Origin: Microbacterium lemovicicum
Lineage (GTDB): Bacteria > Actinomycetota > Actinomycetes > Actinomycetales > Microbacteriaceae
Reading direction: 5' to 3'
Length of the DNA stretch: 64,000 nt
NCBI RefSeq assembly: GCF_003991875.1
Contig: NZ_CP031423.1
Coordinates: forward strand, 62,001-126,000
The stretch's first letter is position 1, and the number at the start of each line of letters is the position of its first letter. This document shows positions 34,787 to 43,448 of this stretch, one piece after another. The notes beneath the pieces are model-generated. The model was not told the origin of the DNA. It was given only the letters and a program-made list of their open reading frames with translations, and did no database searches. The position numbers and the translations under genes are program-made.

Positions 34787-36013
34787 TCAGGCCGAAGCGT
34801 CCGCCAGGAACTCGCGGGCGGCGACGACGAGGTTCTCGACGCCTCGGTTCAGCGTCGGCTGCAGCACGGGGGCGAAGAACGGCGAGTGGTTCGTCGGGAT
34901 GTCCCGCTCGATGGTGCCGGCGGCCGCGGCATCCGCGTACTTCTGGGGGTCGACGCCGCCCCAGAACCAGTACACGAGGGGAGCGCCGGATTCGCGCGCG
35001 AACCATGAGACGTCTTCGCTGCCCGTGAACATGCCGGGGTCGACGACCGCGCCCTCGCCGAACTCACGGCGGAAGGCCGCGGTGATGCGGGCCGTCGCGT
35101 CGACGTCGTTGATCGTCGGCGGCAGGGTGTGGTCGGTCACGATCGTGGGCTGTTTGACGGCGCCGGATGCCGCGGCTTCCGCCCGCACGACCCGTTCGAC
35201 CTTCTCGAGCACGCGCTCGCGGGCTGTCTCGTCGGGATAGCGGAGGCTGAGTTCGAGCTTGGCCTCGGCCGGGATGATGTTGTTCTTGAGTCCGGCGTGG
35301 ATCGAGCCGACCGTGACGACGGCCACGTCGCGCGGGTCGATCTCGCGCGAGACGACCGTCTGGAGGCGCATGATCGTGGCGGCGGCCATGACGATGGGGT
35401 CGATCGTCGAGTGCGGGCGCGAGCCGTGTCCGCCGCGGCCGAAGAGCGTGACGGTGAGGCCGTCGGATGCGGCCATCTGCGTGCCCGGGCGGACGCCCAC
35501 GGTGCCGGAGGGCAGCGGCGTCACGTGCTGGCCGAGGACGACGTCGGGCGTGGGGAACCGGTCGAGCACGCCGTCGGCGATCATCGCCTGCGCGCCGGCG
35601 CCGTACTCCTCGGCGGGCTGGAACACGGTGACGATCGTGCCGGTCCACTCGTCCTTCGTCGCGACGAGGCGCTCGAGGGCGCCCAGCATCGCGGTGACGT
35701 GCATGTCGTGGCCGCACGCGTGCATGACGGGGACCTCGTTGCCCGCGGGATCCGTGCCGCGCGCGGTGCTCGCATAGTCGAGTCCTGTCTGCTCGGGCAC
35801 CGGGAGGGCGTCCATGTCGGCGCGCAGCCAGACGACGGGCCCGGTGCCGTTGCGGATGACGGCGGCGATGCCGGTGCGACCCACGCCCTCTTCGAACTCG
35901 ATGCCGAGCTCACCCAGCCGCTGGGCGATCACGCCCGCCGTGCGCGTCTCCTGGAACGAGAGTTCGGGGTGTCGGTGCAGGTCGACGTAGATCGCTTCGA
36001 GGTCCAGAGCCAT
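34787..36013 (-). CDS. M20-family metallopeptidase/amidohydrolase
   Basis: The 408-residue enzyme belongs to the M20D group (hippurate, N-acyl or indoleacetyl amino-acid hydrolases). It shows LHRHPELSFQE at the N-terminus, the metal-site elements ACGHDMHVTAMLGA and FQPAEEYGAGAQAMI, and the dimer-domain motif GRGGHGSRPHSTIDPI. It is cytoplasmic and releases a carboxylate from an amide; the natural substrate is unknown. TAGGCT lies seven bases before the ATG. Its 3' end approaches the structured-RNA candidate. Confidence 0.92.
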   Translation of the reverse strand: MALDLEAIYVDLHRHPELSFQETRTAGVIAQRLGELGIEFEEGVGRTGIAAVIRNGTGPVVWLRADMDALPVPEQTGLDYASTARGTDPAGNEVPVMHACGHDMHVTAMLGALERLVATKDEWTGTIVTVFQPAEEYGAGAQAMIADGVLDRFPTPDVVLGQHVTPLPSGTVGVRPGTQMAASDGLTVTLFGRGGHGSRPHSTIDPIVMAAATIMRLQTVVSREIDPRDVAVVTVGSIHAGLKNNIIPAEAKLELSLRYPDETARERVLEKVERVVRAEAAASGAVKQPTIVTDHTLPPTINDVDATARITAAFRREFGEGAVVDPGMFTGSEDVSWFARESGAPLVYWFWGGVDPQKYADAAAAGTIERDIPTNHSPFFAPVLQPTLNRGVENLVVAAREFLADASA

Positions 36014-36080
36014 GCGGTCGAGCCTACTCAGGGTCTCAATGGCGCCGACCGTCCTCTGTACGCGGTCGTGCGCGCTCTGC

Positions 36081-36527
36081 TCAGCCGAGGGCGATCTGGT
36101 AGTGGATCATGCCGCTGCGGCGCGCGACGCGGTCGTAGAGGGCGCGGGCGGCCGCGTTGTCCTCGGCGGTGAGCCAATAGACCTTGGCCGATCCGTGCTC
36201 CTCCGCCCACACCCGCACGTGCTCGATGAGCGCCGCGCCCGTACCGCCGCCGCGAGCGTCCGGCGAGACGAAGAGGTCCTCGAGGTAGCAGTAGTCCGTT
36301 CTGGTCCACGTGGCGGCGTGGGTGAGCCAGTGCACGATGCCGATCGCGCGGCCATCGTCGTCGCGGGCGATCGCTCCGTGCAGCTCACCGTTCTCGTCGA
36401 CGATCCGCGCCAAGGTGGACTCCGTCGTCCCGTCGTCGATCGTGCTCTCGTAGAAGTCGAGATACCCCTTCCAGAGCGGCAGCCACTCGTCGCGGTCTGA
36501 GGCTTCGATGGACGAGATGCGGACCAT
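36081..36527 (-). CDS. GNAT-family N-acetyltransferase
   Basis: The 148-residue protein has the GNAT fold: ASDRDEWLPLWKGYLDFYES at the N-terminus, YLEDLFVSPDARGGGTGAALI (the acetyl-CoA-binding A motif with its G-x-G-x-A loop), then VYWLTAEDNAAARALYDRVA (B motif). The pattern resembles polyamine/diamine acetyltransferases, but the acceptor cannot be fixed. TAGGCT is exactly six bases before the ATG, so it is transcribed separately from the HNH gene upstream. Confidence 0.9.
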   Translation of the reverse strand: MVRISSIEASDRDEWLPLWKGYLDFYESTIDDGTTESTLARIVDENGELHGAIARDDDGRAIGIVHWLTHAATWTRTDYCYLEDLFVSPDARGGGTGAALIEHVRVWAEEHGSAKVYWLTAEDNAAARALYDRVARRSGMIHYQIALG

Positions 36528-36585
36528 CCGCCGAGCCTAGCGACCCACTTCGACGGGGTTCTGCCCGCGGAGGTCCAGGTGTCCA

Positions 36586-38079
36586 TCACGCCGCCTCGAA
36601 TCGCCGCGGTGAGCGGGAGCGGAGGCGCTCGGGTGGCGGGATGACGCCCGTCGTCCGGTCCGCCGGTTCCTGCCACCAGTACGTGTCGACGCCGCTCTGC
36701 GGATGACGCCGGCGCACGATGCGAGCGCCGCGATTGTGCAGGTCGAGGTGGTGGAAACGGCACAGAGGAACGCCGTCGTCGACGTCGGTGCGCCCGTGGT
36801 GTTCGTACCAGTGGTCGATGTGGTGAATCTCGCACCAGGAAGGCGGAGCCGAGCATCCACGGCCCACGCATCCGCCGTCACGCACGCTGATCGCCACGCG
36901 CTGCTTCGGGGTGAACGTGCGCTGTTCTCGTCCGACATCCAGCGGCCTGCCGCGGACATCGGTCGTGATGACCCGTGCTCCGGCATCGCAGAGGTACTTC
37001 TCCGCGACGTGACGGGGGAGCGTGTCTCCGCCGTCCTCGAGATGCGCGACGCCCGCGTCTTCCTGCGTCAGCACCGTGGACTCGACGATGACGCGCACTC
37101 CCGGCTGACGGTCGCCGAATGCCTGATTCGGATCGACGGCTGCGCCGACGCGCAGCACGGCCATGACCAGGTCGTACTGCAGTTGTTCGTTGCTTCGAGG
37201 ATCGCGCGCCGCCGAAGCCGTCTCCGCGGCGGGGCCGCCGGCGTCGACGAATCGCGGACCGCGCCGCGGGCGCAGAGCCGCGTCGCCGATCGCGTCGATC
37301 CAGGCCGCGCTCTCGTCGTCGAGCGTGAGGTGGGCGTGCTGCTGCCCTGCGGCGTCGGCCCACCGGCGGAAGGACCGCGCCGCGAAGCGCTCGTCGAAGC
37401 GCAGCGTCACTCCGCGCGGGTCGAGGCGGTCGCGCGCGATGCGCGCCGCGTGACGCAGGTCTTCGACGGACAGCTCGCCGGCGTCTTCGAGTAGCGTCTC
37501 GGTGGATCGTGCCCATGCCGCGGGCAGGACAGCCGGATCGCAGTCGGCATAGCGATCGACGGGCGGATCGCCCATGCCGACGCGGATCGCCTCGTGCTGC
37601 GCGGTCGTGATGCGCCCCTCGGTCAGGGCCGTCCGGAGAAGAGTCCGCCAGCGAGGAGCGGCATCGCGGTCGCCGGACAAGCGGTCTCCGGTGCCGATCG
37701 GCGAGCCGTCGGTCGCCGCGCCGCCGGCAGGGAGCAGGCCCTCTCCCGCCTCCCCGAGCAGGTCACGCCCCGTGCGCAGCGCGCGCGTCACATCGGATCG
37801 CGACTGCCCCGTCATGCTCTGCAGCAACGACGTCGCCGACCGGTGCCCGTTCCGTCGCGCGAGTCCCGCCGTACCGCGATCGCGGTCGGACCGCTGATCG
37901 ACGACCGCGGCGGCGGCCGCCAGCACGAGGTCGACGTTCTTACGCACCTCGGCGGCATCCGCGATCAACGAGACGAGCGTCTCGTCGTCGAGTGCGTCCA
38001 GCGGCCCGCGCCCCGCAGACCGACTCACGCGCGCGACCGCACTCGCCATGCGAGCGACTGCGGCTACGACGTCTTCCAT
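36586..38079 (-). CDS. DUF222 and HNH nuclease domain protein (13E12 type)
   Basis: The 497-residue protein has an N-terminal DUF222 region (about 30-330, including LARRNGHRSATSLLQSMTG) and a C-terminal HNH nuclease module with CVGRGCSAPPSWCEIHHIDHW and PLCRFHHLDLH, carrying the zinc and catalytic His residues. Such 13E12-repeat proteins occur in multiple copies in actinobacteria, and some mycobacterial copies are under SOS control. TATATT lies six bases before the ATG, within an AT-rich patch resembling a degenerate LexA box. Its cellular role is unknown; mobility has been proposed. Confidence 0.9.
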   Translation of the reverse strand: MEDVVAAVARMASAVARVSRSAGRGPLDALDDETLVSLIADAAEVRKNVDLVLAAAAAVVDQRSDRDRGTAGLARRNGHRSATSLLQSMTGQSRSDVTRALRTGRDLLGEAGEGLLPAGGAATDGSPIGTGDRLSGDRDAAPRWRTLLRTALTEGRITTAQHEAIRVGMGDPPVDRYADCDPAVLPAAWARSTETLLEDAGELSVEDLRHAARIARDRLDPRGVTLRFDERFAARSFRRWADAAGQQHAHLTLDDESAAWIDAIGDAALRPRRGPRFVDAGGPAAETASAARDPRSNEQLQYDLVMAVLRVGAAVDPNQAFGDRQPGVRVIVESTVLTQEDAGVAHLEDGGDTLPRHVAEKYLCDAGARVITTDVRGRPLDVGREQRTFTPKQRVAISVRDGGCVGRGCSAPPSWCEIHHIDHWYEHHGRTDVDDGVPLCRFHHLDLHNRGARIVRRRHPQSGVDTYWWQEPADRTTGVIPPPERLRSRSPRRFEAA

Positions 38080-38098
38080 AGAACAAATATACGAAGGA
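38080..38098 (-). promoter_or_regulatory. AT-rich promoter of the HNH gene with a degenerate SOS-box-like palindrome
   Basis: On the minus strand TATATT (38091-38086) is six bases from the ATG. The 14 bases CGTATATTTGTTCT match the actinobacterial LexA consensus CGAACATATGTTCG at 10 positions, with the right half TGTTC intact. Binding is unproven. Confidence 0.4.
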
Positions 38099-38146
38099 CC
38101 TCCGACATCGAGGCGATTGTTGGGAAGGGGCGGCTACGCTCCGGAG

Positions 38147-38647
38147 ATGCATGCGACCGGGAACACCGCGCCCTTCCGCATCCGACCGGCATCCTCGGCG
38201 GACGCGGACGACATCGCCGCCGTGCACACGACGTCGTGGCGCGAGACCTACGGAAGCATGGTCGACGACGACGTCGCCACCAGCCGGTGGTTCGACCTCG
38301 GCCGCCGCACGGAGATGTGGCGCGCCAACTTCGCCGACGGAACCTACACGCCGCACGTAGCCGTCGATGAGCGCGGGATCGTGGGTTTCGGGGCCGCGCG
38401 CCCTGCGCCCGAGCCCGACGCCGTGCGGCCGGAGGAGCTCACCATGCTCTACGTTCTCGCGCGGGCGCACGGCACGGGAGCGGGGCAAGCTCTCCTCGAC
38501 GCGGCGCTCGCCGACCGCCCTGCATACCTGTGGGTGGCCGCCGACAACCCTCGCGCGCGGGCGTTCTACCGACGCAACGGGTTCGAGCACGATGGCGTGG
38601 AGTCGACCTTCGGCCCCGTCGGCGTCACGCACCGCCTCGTCCGCTGA
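38147..38647 (+). CDS. GNAT-family N-acetyltransferase
   Basis: The 166-residue product has GNAT elements: FRIRPASSADADDIAAVHTTSWRETYG at the N-terminus, LTMLYVLARAHGTGAGQALL (acetyl-CoA loop) and YLWVAADNPRARAFYRRNGFEHDG. The target is unknown. TACGCT stands exactly six bases before ATG 38147. It is divergent from the HNH gene, their starts 67 bases apart. The last bases, with the stop, are repeated downstream (38637-38658 and 38681-38702). Confidence 0.9.
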   Translation: MHATGNTAPFRIRPASSADADDIAAVHTTSWRETYGSMVDDDVATSRWFDLGRRTEMWRANFADGTYTPHVAVDERGIVGFGAARPAPEPDAVRPEELTMLYVLARAHGTGAGQALLDAALADRPAYLWVAADNPRARAFYRRNGFEHDGVESTFGPVGVTHRLVR

Positions 38648-38702
38648 CCGCGGCAGAGAAGGAACCGGGAACGCGCCGCTTCGTCCGCTGACCGTGGCAG
38701 AC
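38637..38702 (+). repeat. Direct repeat of the acetyltransferase gene end
   Basis: TCGTCCGCTGACCGCGGCAG at 38637 (containing the stop) reappears with one change at 38681, a 44-base spacing. It may reflect slippage or a small duplication after the gene. Confidence 0.7.
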
Positions 38703-38744
38703 AAGAAGCGAAACGTGCCGCCGATCAGACACCACCCCCCACGC

Positions 38745-39281
38745 TCACACCGCCCGCAGCGCCTCCCGCGGCTGTGCCGGCAGCTCGACCTCGATGGCGT
38801 CGCCCGGCCGCACGACTCCGCCTGTCAGCACGATCGCCATGACGCCGGTCTTCTGCATCAGGGTGCCCGCGGCATCCCGGGTCACGAGCTGCTTCATCAG
38901 GCCGGCCTCGAGACGATCGATCTTCGTGCACGGATTGCGCAGGCCGGTGACCTCGACGACCGCGTCGTCGCCGAGCCGCAGGCGGGCGCCGCGCGGCAGG
39001 CCGAGCAGATCGATGCCCGACGTCGTCACGTTCTCGCCCAGGTCGCCGGGGGCGACGTCGGCCGTCACCTCGTCGAACAGCTCCTCGTGGATGAGGTGCA
39101 CCTGCCGCAGATTGGGCCGCTGCGGCCCCCTCCGCTTGTCGAAGAGATGCTGCACCGTGGCTCCGAAGTGCGCGTCGCCCTCGACGCCGAGTCCCTCGAC
39201 CAGCGTGATCTCCTCGCGAGATGGCTTGCTGAAGCGGTGACGCTCATCACGGCTGACGGAGATGACCCGGGCGTTCGACAT
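38745..39281 (-). CDS. MOSC domain protein
   Basis: The 178-residue protein is a stand-alone MOSC domain, related to the C-terminal domain of molybdenum-cofactor sulfurase and to YiiM. Seen are GVEGDAHFG, NLRQVHLIHEELFDEV, the LGENVTTSGIDL motif and the conserved Cys in TGLRNPCTKIDRLEAGL, which likely handles sulfur. MOSC enzymes transfer sulfur to molybdenum cofactor or reduce N-hydroxylated compounds; the exact job is unknown. CACACT lies six bases before the ATG, a weak -10 match. Confidence 0.9.
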   Translation of the reverse strand: MSNARVISVSRDERHRFSKPSREEITLVEGLGVEGDAHFGATVQHLFDKRRGPQRPNLRQVHLIHEELFDEVTADVAPGDLGENVTTSGIDLLGLPRGARLRLGDDAVVEVTGLRNPCTKIDRLEAGLMKQLVTRDAAGTLMQKTGVMAIVLTGGVVRPGDAIEVELPAQPREALRAV

Positions 39282-39335
39282 GTCTCCAGTGTGCCCGCGC
39301 GAAGAGGCTCAGCCGCCGCGCGACACATGCGCCGT

Positions 39336-39390
39336 GCCGCGCACGACAGGCGCCTCGCCGCGCACGACAGGCGCCTCGCCGCACACGACC
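39336..39390. repeat. Short 21-bp tandem repeat
   Basis: The unit GCCGCGCACGACAGGCGCCT(C) occurs at 39336-39356 and 39357-39377, with a partial third copy to 39390. It lies in the 118-bp gap between the MOSC start and the next gene's stop. I see no other feature there. Confidence 0.8.
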
Positions 39391-39399
39391 GCGCGCGGC

Positions 39400-39780
39400 T
39401 CAAAGCGAGTCGATGTAACCGTCGTAGTCGAAGTCGATGTCGTTCTGCCCGACGTCCTGCTTCGCGCCCCGGTCAGCGGGGTCGGCTTCGGTTGTCCTCT
39501 CCCGACGGGGGTAGAGGTGGTGCGAGGTGAGACGCTGCACGGCCGCCGAGAAGTCGGGGGTCTCGCCCTCCCAGCTCGCCGGCGAGGACAGCACGTCGTT
39601 GCCGACGCCGATCACCAGGTCGGCCTCGCCCACCTCGCCGCCGGATCCCTCGATGAGGATGGGGATCCGCACCGCCTCTGACGCACCGGTCTGCGCCACG
39701 GCAGCCGTCAGCGTGACGAGGGCCCCTGCGACGTCGTCGGTGGTCATCACGGTTTGACCGGCATAGGTGACACAGCGCAT
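39400..39780 (-). CDS. Hypothetical acidic protein
   Basis: I do not recognise this family. The 126-residue product (if ATG 39780 is right) starts MRCVTYAGQTVMTTDDVAGALVTL... and contains VRIPILIEGSGGEVGEADLVIGVG, a possible beta-rich segment, then an acidic end (DIDFDYDGYIDSL). Codon third positions are biased to G/C. Methionines further in (ATG 39747) are alternative starts; neither has the leaderless hexamer nor a clear ribosome site. It lies between the MOSC and LacI genes, with no obvious operon partner. Confidence 0.55.
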   Translation of the reverse strand: MRCVTYAGQTVMTTDDVAGALVTLTAAVAQTGASEAVRIPILIEGSGGEVGEADLVIGVGNDVLSSPASWEGETPDFSAAVQRLTSHHLYPRRERTTEADPADRGAKQDVGQNDIDFDYDGYIDSL

Positions 39781-39907
39781 GCATCCACTTTCCGGCACGG
39801 CCCGCCGCCGGAAGGGCGCCTTGCGAAACGGGGAAGCGTCGGGTACAGCGGCCCCGAAGCCGCAGGATCGGCGGATGCTGCGCCTCGCGGGCGTCGGCGC
39901 GACCGGG

Positions 39908-41113
39908 TCAGTTCGGCGCGGGCCCCGTCGAGCCGCGCTGCACGAGACGGAACGGCAGCGGCGCCGGAGCGACCGTGCCCGCTCCGCGTCGACGGCGGGA
40001 AGCCTCGGCGCGGGCGTCCGTACCGGTCGCAGGTGCCGGGCGCCGCGGGTCGAGGACGCCCAGCATCGCGGCGGCCGCACGCTCGCCCTGCTCCCGCGGA
40101 CCCTGGTCGATCGTCGTCAGGCCGAAGAACTCGCCGAGTTCATGGCCGTCCACGCCGAGGATCGACACGTCTTCCGGCACGCGGAGCCCCAGATCGCGTG
40201 CGGCGAGCAACGCGCCGATCGCCATCTCGTCCGATGCCGCCAGGATCGCCGTCGGTGCCGCCCGTGCCGTCGGTCCGGGGATCGACTCCGCAGATCGCCG
40301 CGCCGCCCTCGAGCTCGACCCCGAACCGGAACCGTCGCCCCCGCCGGACCCCGCGAGCGCGCCGCCCCCGCTGGACCCCGCGAGCGCGTCGCCCCCGCCG
40401 GACTCCCCGAGCAGCCGCGTCGCCGCACGGTGTCCGCCGGCGACCGTGAAGTCGGCGGGCTCGAACAGATCCGCGCGGGCCGGGACCGCAGCATCCTGCA
40501 GCGCCTGCTCGAACCCGCGACGGCGCTGGGCGGGCACGTGGAAGTCGAGGTCGAACTCGGGGCGCGCTCCGATGTGCGCGATCCTCCGGTGGCCCAGCGA
40601 GAGCAGGTGCTCGGCGGCGAAGCGTCCGATGGCGACGTCGTCGACCATGAGCGTCGTCATGCCGGCGTGCGGGCCGCCGAGCGCGACGAGCGGCAGGCCG
40701 AGCTCGGCGAGCCGCCGCGTCTCCTCCTCCTCGAGGGCGATCGACACGCAGATCACGCCGTCGACGCGCTGGCGGCGCACGAACGTCTCGAAGACGCGCC
40801 GCCGCTCGACCGGGTCGTCCGTCACGCTGTAGAGCGTGATGTCGTAGCCGCCGCGCATGAGCTCCGCGGCGATGCCCGCCAGCACGGTGCTGAAGAACCA
40901 GCGGTCCACGTAGGGCAGAAGCACGCCGATGTTGCGCGCGCGGCCCGAGGCGAGGCTCGACGCCGACGCCGACACGACGTAGCCCAGCACCTCGGCCGCC
41001 GCCCGCACCCGCGCGCGGGTGACGGGTGAGACGTGCCCGCGGCCGCTCAACGCGCGCGAGACGGTGGCCGTCGACACCCCTGCGGCACGCGCGACGTCGT
41101 CTATGCTCACCAT
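39908..41113 (-). CDS. LacI-family transcriptional regulator with a Gly/Ser repeat insert
   Basis: The 401-residue regulator has the LacI helix-turn-helix (SIDDVARAAGVSTATVSRALSG), hinge SASASSLASGRARNIGVLLP and sugar-binding core. It follows the GH13 glucosidase by 31 bases and probably represses it through the operator at 42841-42854. An unusual insert at residues about 227-276 contains three 9-residue SGGGDALAG-type repeats encoded by 27-bp DNA repeats (40335-40415). The C-terminus is extended by an Arg/Ala/Pro-rich segment. Both additions are absent from typical relatives of about 340 residues. Confidence 0.88.
   Translation of the reverse strand: MVSIDDVARAAGVSTATVSRALSGRGHVSPVTRARVRAAAEVLGYVVSASASSLASGRARNIGVLLPYVDRWFFSTVLAGIAAELMRGGYDITLYSVTDDPVERRRVFETFVRRQRVDGVICVSIALEEEETRRLAELGLPLVALGGPHAGMTTLMVDDVAIGRFAAEHLLSLGHRRIAHIGARPEFDLDFHVPAQRRRGFEQALQDAAVPARADLFEPADFTVAGGHRAATRLLGESGGGDALAGSSGGGALAGSGGGDGSGSGSSSRAARRSAESIPGPTARAAPTAILAASDEMAIGALLAARDLGLRVPEDVSILGVDGHELGEFFGLTTIDQGPREQGERAAAAMLGVLDPRRPAPATGTDARAEASRRRRGAGTVAPAPLPFRLVQRGSTGPAPN
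40335..40415. repeat. Three 27-bp repeats inside the LacI-type gene
   Basis: Units start at 40335, 40362 and 40389. They encode a Gly/Ser/Ala linker inserted in the effector domain before the APTAILAASDEMA strand. Confidence 0.85.
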
Positions 41114-41144
41114 GGCATATGCCCCGGATGCCGCCTCGTGGCTC

Positions 41145-42827
41145 CTAGCTCTGCTCGAGCCACACGGTGGTGTCGGCCGGGATCGAGCCCGCGTCGACCG
41201 GCCCGCTCGACAGGATGACGCGCCCCTCGGGAAGGGGCACCGCCGCTTCGCCGAGGTTGGCGATGACCGTCACGCCGCTGTTGGTGAACGCGAGCACCTC
41301 GGGTCCGAGGTCGTCGATCCACGCGAGCTTGCCGGAGCCGAGCGACCGCGCACGGCGCTCCGCGAGCAGGTCGCGGTAGAGGGACAGCGTCGAGTCGGGC
41401 CGATCCTGCTGTACGTCGCGGGCGAGCGTCGCCCACTCGGCGGGCTGCGGCAGCCAGCTCTCGCCGTCCGGGCTGAAGCCGTACGCGGGGGCTTCTGCCG
41501 CCCACGGGATCGGCACGCGGCAGCCGTCGCGCCCGTAGCGCTCGCCCTTCGTGCGGAACCACGTGGGGTCCTGTCGCGCTTCGTCGGGCAGGTCGATGAC
41601 CTCGGGCAGGCCGAGCTCCTCTCCCTGGTAGAGGTAGGCGGAGCCGGGCAGGGCGAGCATGACGGAGGTCGCGGCGCGGGCGCGGCGCAGGCCGACCTCG
41701 GGGATCGGCTGGCCTTCAGACTTCGGCCCGATCCCTGAACCCTGCGGGTTCTCGGCCGTCAGAGCGAGCCGGGAGGCGTGACGCACGACGTCGTGGTTCG
41801 ACAGCACCCAGGTGCTGGGGGCGCCGACCGCGGGGTAGGCGCGCAGCGACTCGGTCACGACGGCACGGAGAGCCGCAGCATCCCAGTCCGTCTCGAGATA
41901 CTCGAAGTTGAAGGCCTGGTGCATCTCGTCGGGGCGCACCCAGAGCGAGGTCTTGGCGATGGTGGGGAGCCACGCCTCGGCGCAGAGCGCGCGGTCGCCG
42001 TCGTACTCGGCCAGCACCTCATGCCAGTCGCGGTAGATCTCGTGCACGCCGGGCTGTCCCCAGTAGGGCACGGACGCCTCGTCGCCGCCCATGGAGCCGG
42101 CGTCGGGATCCGGCGTGTAGTCGGGGAGGCCCGCCTCCTTGACCAGTCCGTGGGCGACGTCGACGCGGAAGCCGTCGGCGCCGCGGTCGAGCCAGAAGCG
42201 CAGCACGCGGCGGAACTCCTCGCGGACCTCCTCGTTCGACCAGTCGAAGTCGGGCTGCGACGTGTCGAACAGGTGCAGGTACCACTGGCCGGGCCTGCCG
42301 TCGGGGTCGGTGGTGCGCGTCCATGCCGGACCGCCGAACACCGACTCCCAGTTGTTCGGCGGGAGGTCGCCGTCGATGCCGGTGCCGTCGCGGAACATGT
42401 AGCGCGCGCGCTCACGGCTTCCCGGCGCGGCGGCCAGAGCCTCCTGGAACCACACGTGCTGGTCGGAGGAGTGGTTCGGGACGAGGTCGACGATGATCCG
42501 GATGCCGCGGGCATGGCTGGCCGCGAGCATCGCGTCGAAGTCGGCGAGCGTGCCGAAGAGCGGATCGACGTCGCAGTAGTCCGACACGTCGTAGCCGGCA
42601 TCCTTCTGCGGAGACCGCTGGAAAGGGCTCAGCCAGATCGCGTCGACGCCGAGCTCCTGGAGGTCGTCGAGATGGGCGGTCACGCCGGCGAGGTCGCCGA
42701 TGCCGTCGCCGTTGGTGTCGGCGAAGGACCGCGGGTAGATCTGGTAGATGACGGCGGTGCGCCACCACTCCGATCCGGGGGTCTCATCCTGGGCGGGCGC
42801 GGCGACGGTCAGCTCGGGCGTGCTCAT
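41145..42827 (-). CDS. GH13 alpha-glucosidase (oligo-1,6-glucosidase type)
   Basis: The 560-residue cytoplasmic enzyme hydrolyses alpha-glucosidic bonds in short oligosaccharides. GH13 landmarks are IYQIYPRSFADTNGDGIGDL, DLVPNHSSDQH, the nucleophile Asp in GADGFRVDVAHGL, the acid/base Glu in ALCAEAWLP and the third carboxylate in VLSNHDVVRH. The QPIPEVGLRRARA segment suits exo-glucosidases. TAGCGT is exactly six bases before the ATG, and a LacI operator lies just upstream. The LacI gene follows in the same direction, so the pair is probably autoregulated and induced by a malto- or isomalto-sugar. Confidence 0.94.
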   Translation of the reverse strand: MSTPELTVAAPAQDETPGSEWWRTAVIYQIYPRSFADTNGDGIGDLAGVTAHLDDLQELGVDAIWLSPFQRSPQKDAGYDVSDYCDVDPLFGTLADFDAMLAASHARGIRIIVDLVPNHSSDQHVWFQEALAAAPGSRERARYMFRDGTGIDGDLPPNNWESVFGGPAWTRTTDPDGRPGQWYLHLFDTSQPDFDWSNEEVREEFRRVLRFWLDRGADGFRVDVAHGLVKEAGLPDYTPDPDAGSMGGDEASVPYWGQPGVHEIYRDWHEVLAEYDGDRALCAEAWLPTIAKTSLWVRPDEMHQAFNFEYLETDWDAAALRAVVTESLRAYPAVGAPSTWVLSNHDVVRHASRLALTAENPQGSGIGPKSEGQPIPEVGLRRARAATSVMLALPGSAYLYQGEELGLPEVIDLPDEARQDPTWFRTKGERYGRDGCRVPIPWAAEAPAYGFSPDGESWLPQPAEWATLARDVQQDRPDSTLSLYRDLLAERRARSLGSGKLAWIDDLGPEVLAFTNSGVTVIANLGEAAVPLPEGRVILSSGPVDAGSIPADTTVWLEQS

Positions 42828-42840
42828 CCCTCCACGCTAG

Positions 42841-42854
42841 TGGAAGCGCTTGCA
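42841..42854 (-). promoter_or_regulatory. LacI-family operator of the glucosidase gene
   Basis: TGGAAGCGCTTGCA (plus strand) is a near-perfect 14-bp palindrome around AGCGCT, the core of LacI-family sites. It ends one base from the TAGCGT -10 box on the minus strand, filling the promoter spacer, so the repressor would directly block polymerase. Confidence 0.8.
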
Positions 42855-42913
42855 CATTCAGGCCGCCGCCGTCCCGGCCAGAGGGAACCGGGACGCGCGC
42901 GTAGGCTGGCGCG

Positions 42914-43435
42914 GTGCCGACCACCGAAGCCCTCGACCGCGCCGAAGCCCTCATCACGACGATCCCCGACTATCCCCAGGAGGGCGTGCTCTTCCGCGAC
43001 ATCACCCCGCTGCTGGCGGATCCGCGGGCCCTGGCCGACGTGATCGCCGCGCTGTCCGAGCCGTTCGACGGGCAGTTCGACGTCGTCGCCGGCATCGAGG
43101 CGAGGGGGTTCATCCTCGCCGGAGCGGTGGCGATCGCCGCAGGCGTGGGTCTCGTGCCGATCCGCAAAGCGGGCAAGCTGCCCCGGCCCGCGGCATCCGT
43201 CGCCTTCTCGCTCGAGTACGGCGAGGCGGTCATCGAGATCCACGACGACATCGCCCCCGGCACGCGCGTGCTGCTGGTCGACGACGTGCTGGCGACGGGT
43301 GGGACGCTCTGCGCCGCGCACGAGCTGGTCGCCGCGGTCGGCGGCGAGGTCGTGGGCACGGCGGTGCTGATGGAGCTCGAGGCCCTCGGCGGACGCGCGA
43401 TCGTCGGCGACGTGCACACGGTCTTCACCGCCTGA
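42914..43435 (+). CDS. apt: Adenine phosphoribosyltransferase
   Basis: Apt salvages adenine to AMP using PRPP. The 173-residue protein shows YPQEGVLFRDITPLLADP, GIEARGFILAGAVA and the PRPP-binding motif VLLVDDVLATGGT, all standard. It begins with GTG 42914; TAGGCT lies exactly six bases upstream, so the message is probably leaderless. In some actinobacteria apt sits near relA and secDF; here it stands alone, divergent from the glucosidase gene. Confidence 0.95.
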   Translation: MPTTEALDRAEALITTIPDYPQEGVLFRDITPLLADPRALADVIAALSEPFDGQFDVVAGIEARGFILAGAVAIAAGVGLVPIRKAGKLPRPAASVAFSLEYGEAVIEIHDDIAPGTRVLLVDDVLATGGTLCAAHELVAAVGGEVVGTAVLMELEALGGRAIVGDVHTVFTA

Positions 43436-43448
43436 GTCCTACGCGCCG

